From the NCBI RefSeq assembly GCF_030248535.1, contig NZ_JAHGAJ010000011.1, positions 1-64,000 of the forward strand: a stretch of 64,000 nt of DNA. Reading direction: 5' to 3'. Below the pieces are notes generated by a model. It was not told the DNA's origin, searched no databases, and saw nothing but the letters and a program-made list of their open reading frames with translations. Position numbers and translations under genes: made by a program. Numbering within the stretch: the stretch's first letter is position 1; every line of letters begins with the position of its first letter. The DNA is from Vibrio sp. D404a. Its GTDB lineage: Bacteria > Pseudomonadota > Gammaproteobacteria > Enterobacterales > Vibrionaceae. Positions 9,268 through 18,324 of the stretch are shown here, one piece after another.

Positions 9268-9743
9268 AACAAAATTTATTGTTACTAGTTGTCGTTGCAA
9301 GTTTGGTTTCTGGTTGCGCTGTGAAAGATAGAAAAGGCGCAGAACTGGAGCTTGTTCCTGTAACCCACTGTTTTCAAATTGACTTTGCCCCTGATGAGAA
9401 TAAGTCGTTCAACCAACAGTTAGATGTTTTCCTAACCAGTAATCGAGCGCTGATACTTAGCAAACCTCTTGTTATTACTTGGGCTAATAAGCCCGGTTTA
9501 GAGTTTGCGACCAAAACTCGAGAGTGGCTTCTTAAAGTCGGTGTCGATAGCAGAAACATAACGTTTAGAGAAGACCCAAAAGAAGCCGATTTTACAATTA
9601 AATTTACAGACTATGTCGTGCGAAGTGGTGTTTGCAATTATCAAAAGCTTGGGAATTTTGACCAGAATAGTTTGGGCTGTTCGTTAGATGGGCTGCTTTG
9701 GAAGTCAAAGGTTAACCCTGAAAAAGTGATAGAGCGTAATTGA
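9264..9743 (+). CDS. rcpB: Tad locus lipoprotein (RcpB/CpaD position)
   Basis: A 159-residue lipoprotein whose signal peptide ends in the lipobox LVSGC (Cys17). It occupies the slot between secretin and TadZ where RcpB/CpaD, an outer-membrane partner or pilotin of the secretin, is usual. The C-terminal part has a CpaD-like pattern of alternating strand and helix, with three later cysteines. The start is the ATG at 9264, overlapping the rcpA stop; an upstream in-frame start would destroy the signal peptide. The symbol rests mainly on position. Confidence 0.72.
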   Translation: MKQNLLLLVVVASLVSGCAVKDRKGAELELVPVTHCFQIDFAPDENKSFNQQLDVFLTSNRALILSKPLVITWANKPGLEFATKTREWLLKVGVDSRNITFREDPKEADFTIKFTDYVVRSGVCNYQKLGNFDQNSLGCSLDGLLWKSKVNPEKVIERN

Positions 9744-9767
9744 TAGGGCTTGCTTGAGGTAAAAAAT

Positions 9768-10994
9768 ATGTTTGATCTTGTTGATCTACTCAAAACAGAT
9801 TCGGTTAAAGAAGCGTATGAAGAAAGGATCACCACAGTTCTTTTCCAACAAACGCCAGAGTGTCGCAACTTGGTTGAAGAGGCGTATAGATTCGAAGGAA
9901 TTATGTCACCGGTTGTTGTGAACAATAATGAAGAATCTATTCGAGAGCATGTTAGAGCATCTGCAATCGAAATCGTCATTGTTGAGCTAAATAATAGCTC
10001 TAATGTCACCCAAGATATGAGAACGATCAGTCACTTATTACCCAATGAGGCATCAGTCATTGTTGTTGGTAGTGAGGATTCGATTTCGACCATTCGTAAT
10101 TTAAAAGATATGGGGTTCTATTACCTCTTTTGGCCTATTACTAAGCAGGAGCTTATCGATTTCGTGAGAAACGTGCATGAAAATCGTCAAAGAAAAGCAG
10201 GTTTAGGAAAAAATAGAGATGCAAAAAAAGTCGCTTTTTGGGGGAGTAAAGGCGGTGTGGGAACAACTTTACTAACCTCTGAAGTTGCTTATCTGTTGGC
10301 CAACGAGAAAGACAGCAAATGTCTCATCGTTGATCACGATTATTTAGGAGGCAATCTAGATATTTTTATGGGGATGAAAGGTTATGGAAAGAAACCCCTA
10401 CAAACGGGTACGCTTTCAGCAAATCTGGATATCACCTATGCACAAAGCCTAGTCTCTAAGCAGAGCGACATGCTGTCCATATTGGGTGTCGATTCCAATG
10501 ATATCAGTGAAGAGGAGCTTAAGTCTTATACACGCGCGCTATCAAGCCAATTAGCTAAAGAGAATAACTTTATCATTGAAGATCTGTCTCGTGGCGGTTG
10601 CTCCAAACTAGATGCAGAGCATCTATCAAAACATTGTCAGATCATCATTTTAATCGTTGAGCCTACGGTTTCCAGTTTACGAGAAACCGTTAAATTTATC
10701 ACTCAGATGGAAGAGCTTAATTGCCGTTCTCGATACATAGTGGTGTTGAATCACCCACGTCCTGAACAGAGTGCGACGATTACAAAGAAAGAAATTGAAA
10801 AGTACCTCAACCAACCTATCGATGTGGTATTACCTTACGAACAGAGTGCTGGTGAACAGCTCATCTTAGGCAAAAAGCTGAGTGAGGGGAAACTGAGCAT
10901 TCGTCAAGGGCTCAATGAGATAACGTCTTTATTGCTTGGAGAGACAGTAGCTGCAAATCCATCATGGTTCCAAAGATTGATGAGTAAGCGCTAA
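9768..10994 (+). CDS. tadZ: Tad pilus localisation ATPase TadZ/CpaE
   Basis: A 408-residue protein of the MinD/ParA-like group that positions the Tad machine at the cell pole. An atypical receiver domain covers about 1-140 and lacks a clear phosphoacceptor. The ATPase domain starts at about 154 with a deviant Walker A, GSKGGVGTT (159-167), which keeps the first lysine but not the usual second one, as is common in TadZ. The start at 9768 has GAGGT seven bases upstream; a TTG at 9750 is possible but less likely. Its TAA overlaps the tadA ATG by one base. Confidence 0.9.
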   Translation: MFDLVDLLKTDSVKEAYEERITTVLFQQTPECRNLVEEAYRFEGIMSPVVVNNNEESIREHVRASAIEIVIVELNNSSNVTQDMRTISHLLPNEASVIVVGSEDSISTIRNLKDMGFYYLFWPITKQELIDFVRNVHENRQRKAGLGKNRDAKKVAFWGSKGGVGTTLLTSEVAYLLANEKDSKCLIVDHDYLGGNLDIFMGMKGYGKKPLQTGTLSANLDITYAQSLVSKQSDMLSILGVDSNDISEEELKSYTRALSSQLAKENNFIIEDLSRGGCSKLDAEHLSKHCQIIILIVEPTVSSLRETVKFITQMEELNCRSRYIVVLNHPRPEQSATITKKEIEKYLNQPIDVVLPYEQSAGEQLILGKKLSEGKLSIRQGLNEITSLLLGETVAANPSWFQRLMSKR

Positions 10995-12280
10995 TGTTAG
11001 ATCAATTAAAAGATATTTTTATCCAGTTGCGCACGCAAATTTTTACTGCCCTTGAGGTAGAAAATGTTACCCAATTAACAAAGGAAGAGCTGACTAAGCA
11101 AGTTGCGAATGCGATCAATGTTCTACTTGAGCGTCAAAGTGTATCCGTTCCTGAAGTTGTTCGGAATGAGTTTGTTAAAAGTCTAGTTGATGAGCTCCAA
11201 GGGTTGGGTCCTCTTCAGTCGTTAATGGAAGATGAGTCCATTAGCGACATTATGATCAACGGGCCGGATCAAATCTACATTGAGCGTAACGGCTTACTCG
11301 AAGTATCGAAGGTTACTTTTATTGATGAGTCTCAGCTACTTTTAATTGCTAAAAGGATTGCCACACGCGTTGGACGACGAGTTGATGATTCATCCCCAAC
11401 TTGTGATGCAAGATTAGAAGACGGTAGTCGCGTCAATATCGTGATTCCGCCAGTCGCAATAGACGGCACTTCAATCTCGATTCGTAAGTTTAAGAAGAAT
11501 TCATTGGGACTAGACTCGTTAGTCAATTTTGGTGCGATGACTGATGAAATGTCAAAGATCCTAATGATCGCTGCTCGTGCCCGTTTGAATATATTGATAT
11601 CAGGAGGCACAGGTTCTGGAAAAACGACAATGCTCAACGCTTTGTCTCAGTTTATTTCAGATAAAGAGCGAATTGTTTCTATTGAAGATGCGGCAGAACT
11701 AAAGCTTCAACAGCCTCATGTAGTCAGGTTAGAGACCAAGGCTGCTGGTATTGAAGGATCTGGTGCGGTAACTCAACGTGACTTAGTCATTAACTCTCTT
11801 CGTATGCGTCCAGATCGAATCATTGTTGGTGAGTGTCGCGGTGGAGAAGCGTTTGAAATGCTGCAAGCAATGAACACTGGACATGATGGCTCAATGTCAA
11901 CGTTACACGCAAATACGCCACGAGACGCTCTCGCACGTGTCGAAGCTATGGTTATGATGGGAACGGAAAATCTCCCATTAGAAGCGATTAGAAGAACAAT
12001 AGTCAGTGCTGTTGATCTTGTGATTCAGATAAGCCGATTGCACGATGGCAGCCGAAAGGTCATGAGTATTTCAGAGGTAGTAGGCCTTGAGGGAAACAGT
12101 GTGGTGATGGAAGAGGTCTTTAAATTCGTTCCCACTTCTAGCCAAGGGCCAAACGGCGAACTACGTGGCAACTTCATGACATCAGGTCTTATGCAACGTT
12201 CAGTTCTTGTCGAGAAAAGTCGTTTCTTTGGATTAGAAGAGCAGTTGCAACAAGTGTTTAAAAATGCAGAGGCCTTATGA
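10994..12280 (+). CDS. tadA: Tad secretion ATPase TadA/CpaF
   Basis: A 428-residue hexameric motor ATPase of the type II/IV secretion superfamily that drives Flp pilus assembly. An N-terminal domain to about 150 precedes the RecA-like core, with Walker [10 protein letters not shown] near 203-211, an Asp box around IEDAAELKL, Walker [15 protein letters not shown] near 275-288, and a His box [15 protein letters not shown]. All nucleotide-handling motifs are intact. It overlaps tadZ by one base and tadB by four. Confidence 0.96.
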   Translation: MLDQLKDIFIQLRTQIFTALEVENVTQLTKEELTKQVANAINVLLERQSVSVPEVVRNEFVKSLVDELQGLGPLQSLMEDESISDIMINGPDQIYIERNGLLEVSKVTFIDESQLLLIAKRIATRVGRRVDDSSPTCDARLEDGSRVNIVIPPVAIDGTSISIRKFKKNSLGLDSLVNFGAMTDEMSKILMIAARARLNILISGGTGSGKTTMLNALSQFISDKERIVSIEDAAELKLQQPHVVRLETKAAGIEGSGAVTQRDLVINSLRMRPDRIIVGECRGGEAFEMLQAMNTGHDGSMSTLHANTPRDALARVEAMVMMGTENLPLEAIRRTIVSAVDLVIQISRLHDGSRKVMSISEVVGLEGNSVVMEEVFKFVPTSSQGPNGELRGNFMTSGLMQRSVLVEKSRFFGLEEQLQQVFKNAEAL

Positions 12281-13206
12281 TTTTACCGATCTTTTTGATC
12301 ACTACCGGCTGCGTCATTTTACTGTTCTCTTTTTTTGCATTTCGTAATAAAGGCAATAAAAAAGAGTACTTGGAATCGTTCGGCAAGACAGTGATTGTTG
12401 GTTCTTTAGATACTAATAAGCAGGCGTTTAACTTAAGTGCTTTAAGTAAAGAGTCTTTTATTGAACTACTCCAAAGATACGCCAAGAGTTTAGCGAATCA
12501 ACTAGGGCCACTCTATCTAATTAAAATCGCCGTTTTTTGTTCGTTATTATTGATGTTCAGTCTGTATTTGAATTCAAACTTTTTGCGAATGAATCAAATG
12601 TGGGTCTCCTTGGTAACGCTTTTACTCGGTATGGTTTGGGGTATTTCATTCTTGAACAAGCGAGAAAAAGAGCGCTTCGAATCAACGTTCCCAGATGCTC
12701 TCAACATGCTTGCTAGCGCAGTGAGTGCGGGTGAGAGTATCACTCAAGCAATGGCATTCGTAGGAAGAAACCTCGCTGGCCCTGTTGGAAGTGAATTTAA
12801 GTTGATGGCGGACAGGCTTCAAGTTGGTGAACCGCCAGAAGTCGTTTTCAGCAAATCTTGCAACCGATTCCCGTATCCAACGTTTTATTTTTTCGTAATT
12901 TCGATGCGCGCCAATATGATTCGCGGTGGTCAACTAAAAGAGATTATTAGTCGTCTAAATCGCGTCATGTTTGATGCTAGGGCAGTGGACAAGAAAAAAT
13001 TTGCCCTGACGTCAGAAGCCAGGATCTCAGCGAAGATAGTCGGAGCAATTCCGTTCTTATTTTTATTTGCACTTCAATACCTTAGTCCAGAAAACTTTGA
13101 GTATGTCATGTACTCCGACGCTGGACGCCCAATTCTCTATTACGTTCTCATTAGTGAAAGTATCGGTATGTTTATAGTTTGGCTGTTGATGAAGAGTGTC
13201 AGATAA
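12277..13206 (+). CDS. tadB: Tad platform protein TadB
   Basis: A 309-residue inner-membrane protein with a T2SSF/GspF domain. A helix at the N-terminus, two helices at about 85-130, the conserved cytoplasmic stretch FPDALNMLASAVSAGESITQA, and two C-terminal helices give the family layout. With TadC it forms the platform on which TadA acts. The start overlaps the tadA stop (ATGA), and tadC begins on the base after its stop codon. Confidence 0.93.
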   Translation: MILPIFLITTGCVILLFSFFAFRNKGNKKEYLESFGKTVIVGSLDTNKQAFNLSALSKESFIELLQRYAKSLANQLGPLYLIKIAVFCSLLLMFSLYLNSNFLRMNQMWVSLVTLLLGMVWGISFLNKREKERFESTFPDALNMLASAVSAGESITQAMAFVGRNLAGPVGSEFKLMADRLQVGEPPEVVFSKSCNRFPYPTFYFFVISMRANMIRGGQLKEIISRLNRVMFDARAVDKKKFALTSEARISAKIVGAIPFLFLFALQYLSPENFEYVMYSDAGRPILYYVLISESIGMFIVWLLMKSVR

Positions 13207-14079
13207 ATGTCGATTAAAGAAAGTGTTATGAGCTTGGATATTGCAATCATTACTTTGAGCGCTATTTGGCTGCTTTTTCTTTTAAAGAGCATCCTTTTAA
13301 AGCAAAAACGCAGCTCAATGCTCACTAAGAATACTGCTGAAAGCCAAACGATCTCGAAATCAATTCAAGGGATACTCTCCCAATTGAGTTTTTCCGGAAA
13401 AGATGACGCTGCGCAACTCTTTTCAGCTGCCGGTTTTTACAACTTTAAATACGCAAACCTGTTTCAACCAACTAAGTACGTCATGCTATTAGTTGGGGGA
13501 ATAGCGATATGGAGCTACGTGCGCGAAACCCACGAATTGATGACGCAAGTAGCTTGTCTTTCGTTGTGGGTAATTACGATACTTCTATTTCCGGACCTGT
13601 ATCTTAAACGCAAGAAAGACAAGCTTCAGGCATCGTTATCAAGTCAGTTGCCTTACTTACTTGATCTGATGGGAGTATGTGTGCAAACAGGCATGACGAT
13701 AGAAGCTTCTTTATCTTATTTGTCTGAAGAGTTGGAAGGCTTTGATAAAGACCTAGCCCATATAGTTTCGCAAACAAACCACCGAGCAAAGGTAGTGGGC
13801 TTAGATATAGCGTTAGATGAGTTACAACTAAAAGTACCCACCACCGAAATGCGCAGTTTCTGTGTGACTCTGAAACAGAGCATTCAATATGGCACTTCAA
13901 TATATTCAGTACTAACCATATTAGCGTCAGATATTAGGGAAGTAAATATGCTCTCTCTAGAAGAAAAAATAGGCAAGTTAGCAGCTAAAATGTCTATTCC
14001 CTTAATTACATTCATAATGATTCCAATCGTTATTTTAATTGCTGCGCCTGGTGTAATGAGGATGATGGAAAATGTTTAG
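13207..14079 (+). CDS. tadC: Tad platform protein TadC
   Basis: A 290-residue second T2SSF/GspF-family platform protein. It has an N-terminal helix, two helices at about 90-125, the signature LPYLLDLMGVCVQTGMTIEASL, and a C-terminal hydrophobic helix. It begins directly after tadB and overlaps tadD by eight bases, so tadB-tadC-tadD are one translation unit. A nearer in-frame ATG at 13228 is possible. Confidence 0.92.
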   Translation: MSIKESVMSLDIAIITLSAIWLLFLLKSILLKQKRSSMLTKNTAESQTISKSIQGILSQLSFSGKDDAAQLFSAAGFYNFKYANLFQPTKYVMLLVGGIAIWSYVRETHELMTQVACLSLWVITILLFPDLYLKRKKDKLQASLSSQLPYLLDLMGVCVQTGMTIEASLSYLSEELEGFDKDLAHIVSQTNHRAKVVGLDIALDELQLKVPTTEMRSFCVTLKQSIQYGTSIYSVLTILASDIREVNMLSLEEKIGKLAAKMSIPLITFIMIPIVILIAAPGVMRMMENV

Positions 14080-14803
14080 AACATTGAGTGCGTTATGTTT
14101 GATATTTTTATTTGGATGCACCTCTTCGCACAAGTTTTCACAAGATTGGTTGGTGAAAGAGAAGTTGCTTATTGAATCCGATAACAACCAAGCATTGGTG
14201 ATCTTATATAAAGAACAGCTGAAAAATCGTAATGATGTTGAAGTGATGATCAAGTTGTCACAAGCTTATCTAAAATTGAATGATACTAAATCTGCTCTGT
14301 TTTTTATTGAAAAAGTCAATCTAGAAAACGAACCTACAGAGTTATCTCTGTTTATTGAGGCATCAGCGCTCAATCAGCAAGGAAATAATGAAAAATCTAG
14401 AAGAGTCGCCTTATCTGTATTGGATATAAATAAAAAAAATACTGACGCAATTAACCTTCTTGGAGTGATTAGTTCGGAGTTGGGAGCTTATGAAGCCGCA
14501 AGTGAATATTTTAAAAAGGCAAAAGCTCTCTATCATGATGACGATGTAGTTAGTAATAACCTCGCTATTCTCCATATACTCAAGGGAGAATATCAGGATG
14601 CAGTTGATTTACTAATGCCAATTTTTAACAAAGATAGTGGCAATAGAAAAGTTAAATCAAATTTGCTATTCGCTTTGGCAAAGTCTAAACAAGTCGAGTT
14701 ATGGTTTGAAGTATCAAGAAGTAGAAATGACCCAATGTGGAAAGAAAAATATATCGCACTTCAAAGTTCCTCTTTAGCCATAGGTGGAAACAATGAAGTC
14801 TAG
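14072..14803 (+). CDS. tadD: Tad TPR lipoprotein TadD
   Basis: A 243-residue lipoprotein with lipobox LFGC (Cys16) and TPR-like helical repeats from about 45 to 210 (for example AINLLGVISSELGAYEAASEYF and VSNNLAILHILKGEYQDAV). TadD is thought to help the secretin reach or assemble in the outer membrane. It overlaps tadC by eight bases and the start region of tadE. The coding sequence is markedly AT-rich. Confidence 0.85.
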   Translation: MFRTLSALCLIFLFGCTSSHKFSQDWLVKEKLLIESDNNQALVILYKEQLKNRNDVEVMIKLSQAYLKLNDTKSALFFIEKVNLENEPTELSLFIEASALNQQGNNEKSRRVALSVLDINKKNTDAINLLGVISSELGAYEAASEYFKKAKALYHDDDVVSNNLAILHILKGEYQDAVDLLMPIFNKDSGNRKVKSNLLFALAKSKQVELWFEVSRSRNDPMWKEKYIALQSSSLAIGGNNEV

Positions 14804-15284
14804 AAGTTTTAACAAAGGTGTTGCGTCTATAGAATTTGTTTTCGGCTTTATGGCTTTTTGGTTGATGTGTGTTTGTTTTATTGAACTTAGTTATTTGTCA
14901 TTTATTAGCTCAATCAATGACCTAATTATTACGGAATCAGTACGAGAATCAAAGATTAATCAGGGGAGCTATAAAGATAGTTTCAAACAGCTTGTGATTG
15001 AAAATACCAATATGTGGGCTGGAATTATTGATGAAAACAAGTTCCGCATGTCAATTTATTATATTGAATCAATAAACGCACTGGCAGGTGTCACTGAATC
15101 TTGTGCTTTTGATGAAGGTGAGAGTTTCACTCAGTGTGGGAATCCGAAGGGTAGTGCAATTGCTATTTATCACATCGAGTATCAATATAAAGCACTATTC
15201 GACTTTTTATTAACCGATGACTTCATTTTGAAAAGAGAAGTGTTATCTATTCAGGAATATGAACGTGACCAATTCTATATCTAG
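14793..15284 (+). CDS. tadE: Tad pseudopilin TadE-like protein
   Basis: A 163-residue minor pilin. A short basic leader ends at Gly9, followed by VASIEFVFGF with Glu at +5, the prepilin-type signature cut by TadV, and a hydrophobic helix to about 35. The rest is a periplasmic domain with two cysteines. The start at 14793 is preferred because AGGTGG lies just upstream; a GTG at 14784 would add three residues. It ends inside the first codons of tadF. Confidence 0.82.
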   Translation: MKSRSFNKGVASIEFVFGFMAFWLMCVCFIELSYLSFISSINDLIITESVRESKINQGSYKDSFKQLVIENTNMWAGIIDENKFRMSIYYIESINALAGVTESCAFDEGESFTQCGNPKGSAIAIYHIEYQYKALFDFLLTDDFILKREVLSIQEYERDQFYI

Positions 15285-15804
15285 TCAAAGAGGTAGCTTT
15301 TCAATTGAGTTTGCAATAGTTGGTGTATGTTTCAGTTTGCTATTAATTTTTGCATCCGACTTAGTGGTTAAGATGTCAATGAAGGGAAAGTTAGATCGTC
15401 TCTCTTTTTCTGCAGTCAGTATTTTGAAAGAGAGAACCCAACTTTACGATCAAGTGAGTTCATCGAATTATAGCCAAGCTAAACAAATTTATGAGATTAC
15501 TTCCCTTTCGTTAAACCGAATGTCTAACACTTTCAGCCGTGATAGGTTTGGGGTTCACGTAGAGGAAATGACCTTCTCTAAGACCGGCAAAAGGAACCCA
15601 ATTGTAACGCATCAATTTGGCCTCCCGTTTACGACAAGTCAACTGATTACCGACTTAGAGTCTCTATCAGTACTCTCTAGTTGGGGCCGTCGAGTACCTC
15701 TTTATAGAGTTTCCGTCTGTTATCAAACTGATAATTGGTTTGGTAGCTTGATTGGAGCTAACTACGATTTAGTGTGCTCTGAATCCATAATGATAGGACG
15801 TTAA
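15259..15804 (+). CDS. tadF: Tad pseudopilin TadF
   Basis: A 181-residue minor pilin. The leader ends at Gly12, and SFSIEFAIVGV follows with Glu at +5 and a hydrophobic helix to about 38. The C-terminal domain has two cysteines (CYQTD and VCSES) that could form a disulfide. The start lies 26 bases inside tadE and the gene ends five bases before tadG. Confidence 0.82.
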   Translation: MNVTNSISSQRGSFSIEFAIVGVCFSLLLIFASDLVVKMSMKGKLDRLSFSAVSILKERTQLYDQVSSSNYSQAKQIYEITSLSLNRMSNTFSRDRFGVHVEEMTFSKTGKRNPIVTHQFGLPFTTSQLITDLESLSVLSSWGRRVPLYRVSVCYQTDNWFGSLIGANYDLVCSESIMIGR

Positions 15805-15809
15805 ATACT

Positions 15810-17171
15810 ATGTTCCGAATAAAGCAGCAAGGAGGCCATGCATCCATTCTCTTTGTTTTATTTATGCCCATGCTTTTTATGTTGTTTACGTTAGCTCTTG
15901 ATGGTGCACATGCGATGCAAAATAAAGCTAGGCTTGGTGATGCTGCTGAATTAGCGGCATTATCGTTAAGCGCTCATGATGCATCAAATGGCAACTCTAG
16001 TGGTGAAGGTTCTGGTAGTAAAGTAAACAGAGATATTGCTATAAATGTGATTAACCATTACCTAGGTGGTAATGGGCAACTTAAAGACCTCAAGATATTT
16101 CGCTCTTCATGTGAAGATATTCCTGAGTGCTTGGAAAGACTAAAAAGGGGTGGAAAAAGATACCATCAATATAAGGTGAGTGCGATTTATGAAGAGTCTA
16201 GTTGGCTCCCAGGTTGGGGGCAGGATGAGGAAGTTGACAACATACTATTGGTTAGCGGTTCATCAACAGCGTTTAAATATCAAGCTGAAAAAGTGGATGT
16301 GTTTTTTGTAGCCGATTATTCTAATTCCATGAATGATAGTTGGAGTGGTTCTGGTAAGAAATATGAGGATATGAATAATGTTATTCAAGAAGTTGTTGAT
16401 GAACTTAAGATGCAAGATAATCCGGATGTTAGCCGAAAACATCGAGTAGGAATTGTTCCATTTTTTATTGCAACACCGACAAAAGTCATAGGGGAGAAAA
16501 GTTATTGTAAGCTTTCTCAGGTTTATGAAAGAAATGAAGACTACGATATAAATTCAGCAGATCCAAAAATACCACAGTTGCAGTTCGAGTCAATAAATTA
16601 TAGAGATGCCCTTAAGAATATTTGGAAGGAGAAAAGTGAGAAAAATTGTCTACCTATGGTTAAAAAAGACGCATATGTAGAGAAAGGGGAAAAAGCTTTT
16701 AGGAAAAACAAGAAACAGAAACGTTATGAAGTCTATACAGAAATGAAGCTTACATCAGACTTTAATTATTTTAATAGCCGTATTTCTGAATACCGTCCAC
16801 TTGGGTGGGGAACACACTTTATATCTGGTTTAACAAGAGCAGCAAAGTTGTTAGAAGGTGATTCTTATAATTCGAAAAGAATAATTATTATTTTGTCTGA
16901 TGGTGTAGAGGTTCCAAAGTATATATCTGGAAGTGTCGTTAAAGGTGGGCTATGCAAAATGGTAATGGAGAAGTTAAATACAGGAACAAACGATCTTGGA
17001 GAACCATTGCATACTCGAATAGCCGGCGTTGGGTTTGATTATGATACATCTAAAAACGTAGCTTTAATCAATTGTTTGGGAGAGGGTAATGTTTTCAAAG
17101 CACAAGATAGAGACGAACTAAAAAGTAAGATCCTAGAGTTAGTATCTGAAGAAATAGGTCGCCTTAAATAG
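15810..17171 (+). CDS. tadG: Tad protein TadG with von Willebrand A domain
   Basis: A 453-residue protein with an N-terminal Tad helix (about 8-30, GGHASILFVLFMPMLF) and a C-terminal vWA domain. The metal-site motif is intact: DYSNSM near 168, the threonine in GWGTHFISG and the aspartate in ILSDGVE. Unlike TadE and TadF it lacks the Glu at +5. TadG-type proteins are proposed to anchor or join pilus parts at the envelope. A basic stretch near 285-305 (FRKNKKQKR) is unusual. It is followed by ompA in the same transcript. Confidence 0.85.
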   Translation: MFRIKQQGGHASILFVLFMPMLFMLFTLALDGAHAMQNKARLGDAAELAALSLSAHDASNGNSSGEGSGSKVNRDIAINVINHYLGGNGQLKDLKIFRSSCEDIPECLERLKRGGKRYHQYKVSAIYEESSWLPGWGQDEEVDNILLVSGSSTAFKYQAEKVDVFFVADYSNSMNDSWSGSGKKYEDMNNVIQEVVDELKMQDNPDVSRKHRVGIVPFFIATPTKVIGEKSYCKLSQVYERNEDYDINSADPKIPQLQFESINYRDALKNIWKEKSEKNCLPMVKKDAYVEKGEKAFRKNKKQKRYEVYTEMKLTSDFNYFNSRISEYRPLGWGTHFISGLTRAAKLLEGDSYNSKRIIIILSDGVEVPKYISGSVVKGGLCKMVMEKLNTGTNDLGEPLHTRIAGVGFDYDTSKNVALINCLGEGNVFKAQDRDELKSKILELVSEEIGRLK

Positions 17172-17190
17172 AATGAAAAAAGGTAATAAA

Positions 17191-17808
17191 ATGAACAATA
17201 TTTATGGTTTAACTGTGGCGTTAGGGCTGTCTATTCTGATGCTAGCTACCAAGGCTTACTCTCAGAGTAATAAAGATGTAGAGGTCTTATGTTATCCGAA
17301 TCAAACTCAAGGTAACTATCATGTTAAACCTAAAGACAATAAGCATATTGTAGCCTTAAATCAGGGAAGCTTTTCTGTAATCGAGAAGGAAGTGAATAGC
17401 CAAGAACAAGGTAGTATATCAAGTGAAGTTCTTAGTAAGGCATGTCATGAGTACCTGATTCGCTTTCGAGATAAAGAGAGCAATTCACGTTATGAAGCAA
17501 GAGTGTATTTTGATTTTGACCAGAGCGCCCTAACGGCAGCTTCGAAAGAGATACTAGATGAAATCGCTAATCAGCATCATCACGGAAATGTATTGAGCAT
17601 TAAGGGGTATACTGACTCTACTGGATCGAAAAGCTACAACTACAATTTGGGCTTGGAGCGCGCAAAACGGGTTGCGAATTATCTAAGTAATAGAGGGATT
17701 GAGCTGAGTGAACTCCAAACTGAATCGCTCGGCGAATCGGACCCATTAGAGCCAAATTCCACTGCATCTGGCCGTTCGATGAATAGGCGTGTTATGGTTT
17801 CAATGTAA
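17191..17808 (+). CDS. OmpA-family peptidoglycan-binding protein at end of Tad locus
   Basis: A 205-residue exported protein with a signal peptide (about 1-25) and a C-terminal OmpA domain from about 100 (YFDFDQSALT, GYTDSTGSKSYNYNLGLERAKRV) that holds the residues used to bind peptidoglycan. It lacks the OmpA beta-barrel. It probably ties the Tad machine to the cell wall. The start at 17191 has AAAAAGGT six bases upstream; an ATG at 17173 is an alternative. A terminator follows, so this is the last gene of the locus. Confidence 0.85.
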   Translation: MNNIYGLTVALGLSILMLATKAYSQSNKDVEVLCYPNQTQGNYHVKPKDNKHIVALNQGSFSVIEKEVNSQEQGSISSEVLSKACHEYLIRFRDKESNSRYEARVYFDFDQSALTAASKEILDEIANQHHHGNVLSIKGYTDSTGSKSYNYNLGLERAKRVANYLSNRGIELSELQTESLGESDPLEPNSTASGRSMNRRVMVSM

Positions 17809-17825
17809 TTCCTTTGATTTTCTTG

Positions 17826-17867
17826 AAAAGCCTGCGTTTGCTCCTAGAGAATCGCAGGCTTTTTTTG
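17826..17867 (+). terminator. Rho-independent terminator of the Tad locus
   Basis: AAAAGCCTGCG...CGCAGGCTTTTTTT forms an 11-base stem with a T run. It separates the AT-rich Tad locus from the housekeeping gene at 17914. Confidence 0.88.
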
Positions 17868-17913
17868 TATAACAACAAGGCTCAATAAAATAGAACAGAA
17901 TAAGGAATGTAAC

Positions 17914-18234
17914 GTGGCTGAATTCAAATATAAAAATCTGTCTCAAGAAGAACAAGACAAGCTGGATGCGGCGACTTTCCGTCGTTTGCTGGCCCACCTA
18001 GATGACAACAAAGATGTACAGAACATTGACCTGATGATCTTAGCGGGTTTCTGTCGTAACTGTTTCAGTAAGTGGTATAAAACTGAAGCGGAACAGCAAG
18101 GTCTAGACATCGATATCGATGATGCTCGTGAGCGCGTATACGGCATGACTTACGATGAGTGGAAACAGAACCACCAACCAAAGGCTACACCAGAGCAGTT
18201 AGCCGCTTTCGAAGCGAAGCAAAAACCAGAGTAA
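17914..18234 (+). CDS. DUF1244 family small protein
   Basis: A 106-residue cytoplasmic protein of the DUF1244 (SMc04008-like) family, recognised by FCRNCFSKWY at about 47-56 and the C-terminal pattern YGMTYDEWK. It is all-helical and has two cysteines in the motif. Its function is unknown. It starts with GTG, with AAGGA seven bases upstream. It is a single-gene unit between two terminators. Confidence 0.85.
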   Translation: MAEFKYKNLSQEEQDKLDAATFRRLLAHLDDNKDVQNIDLMILAGFCRNCFSKWYKTEAEQQGLDIDIDDARERVYGMTYDEWKQNHQPKATPEQLAAFEAKQKPE

Positions 18235-18253
18235 ACAACTCGACCCTTGTTAA

Positions 18254-18287
18254 AAAAGCGGTATGAACCTTTTCATGCCGCTTTTTG
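18254..18287 (+). terminator. Bidirectional rho-independent terminator
   Basis: AAAAAGCGGTATGAA pairs with TTTCATGCCGCTTTTT. A and T runs on both sides let it serve the DUF1244 gene and the convergent enzyme gene at 18325. Confidence 0.85.
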
Positions 18288-18324
18288 TTTTAAGTTTTTC
18301 GGTGTTGTTTATACAAACGAGTTT

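Noticed and set aside
6489..17808. Tad locus as a type II secretion or type IVa pilus system
   Set aside because: The Flp pilin, TadV without methyltransferase, TadZ and the TadE/F/G set define the Tad subclass.
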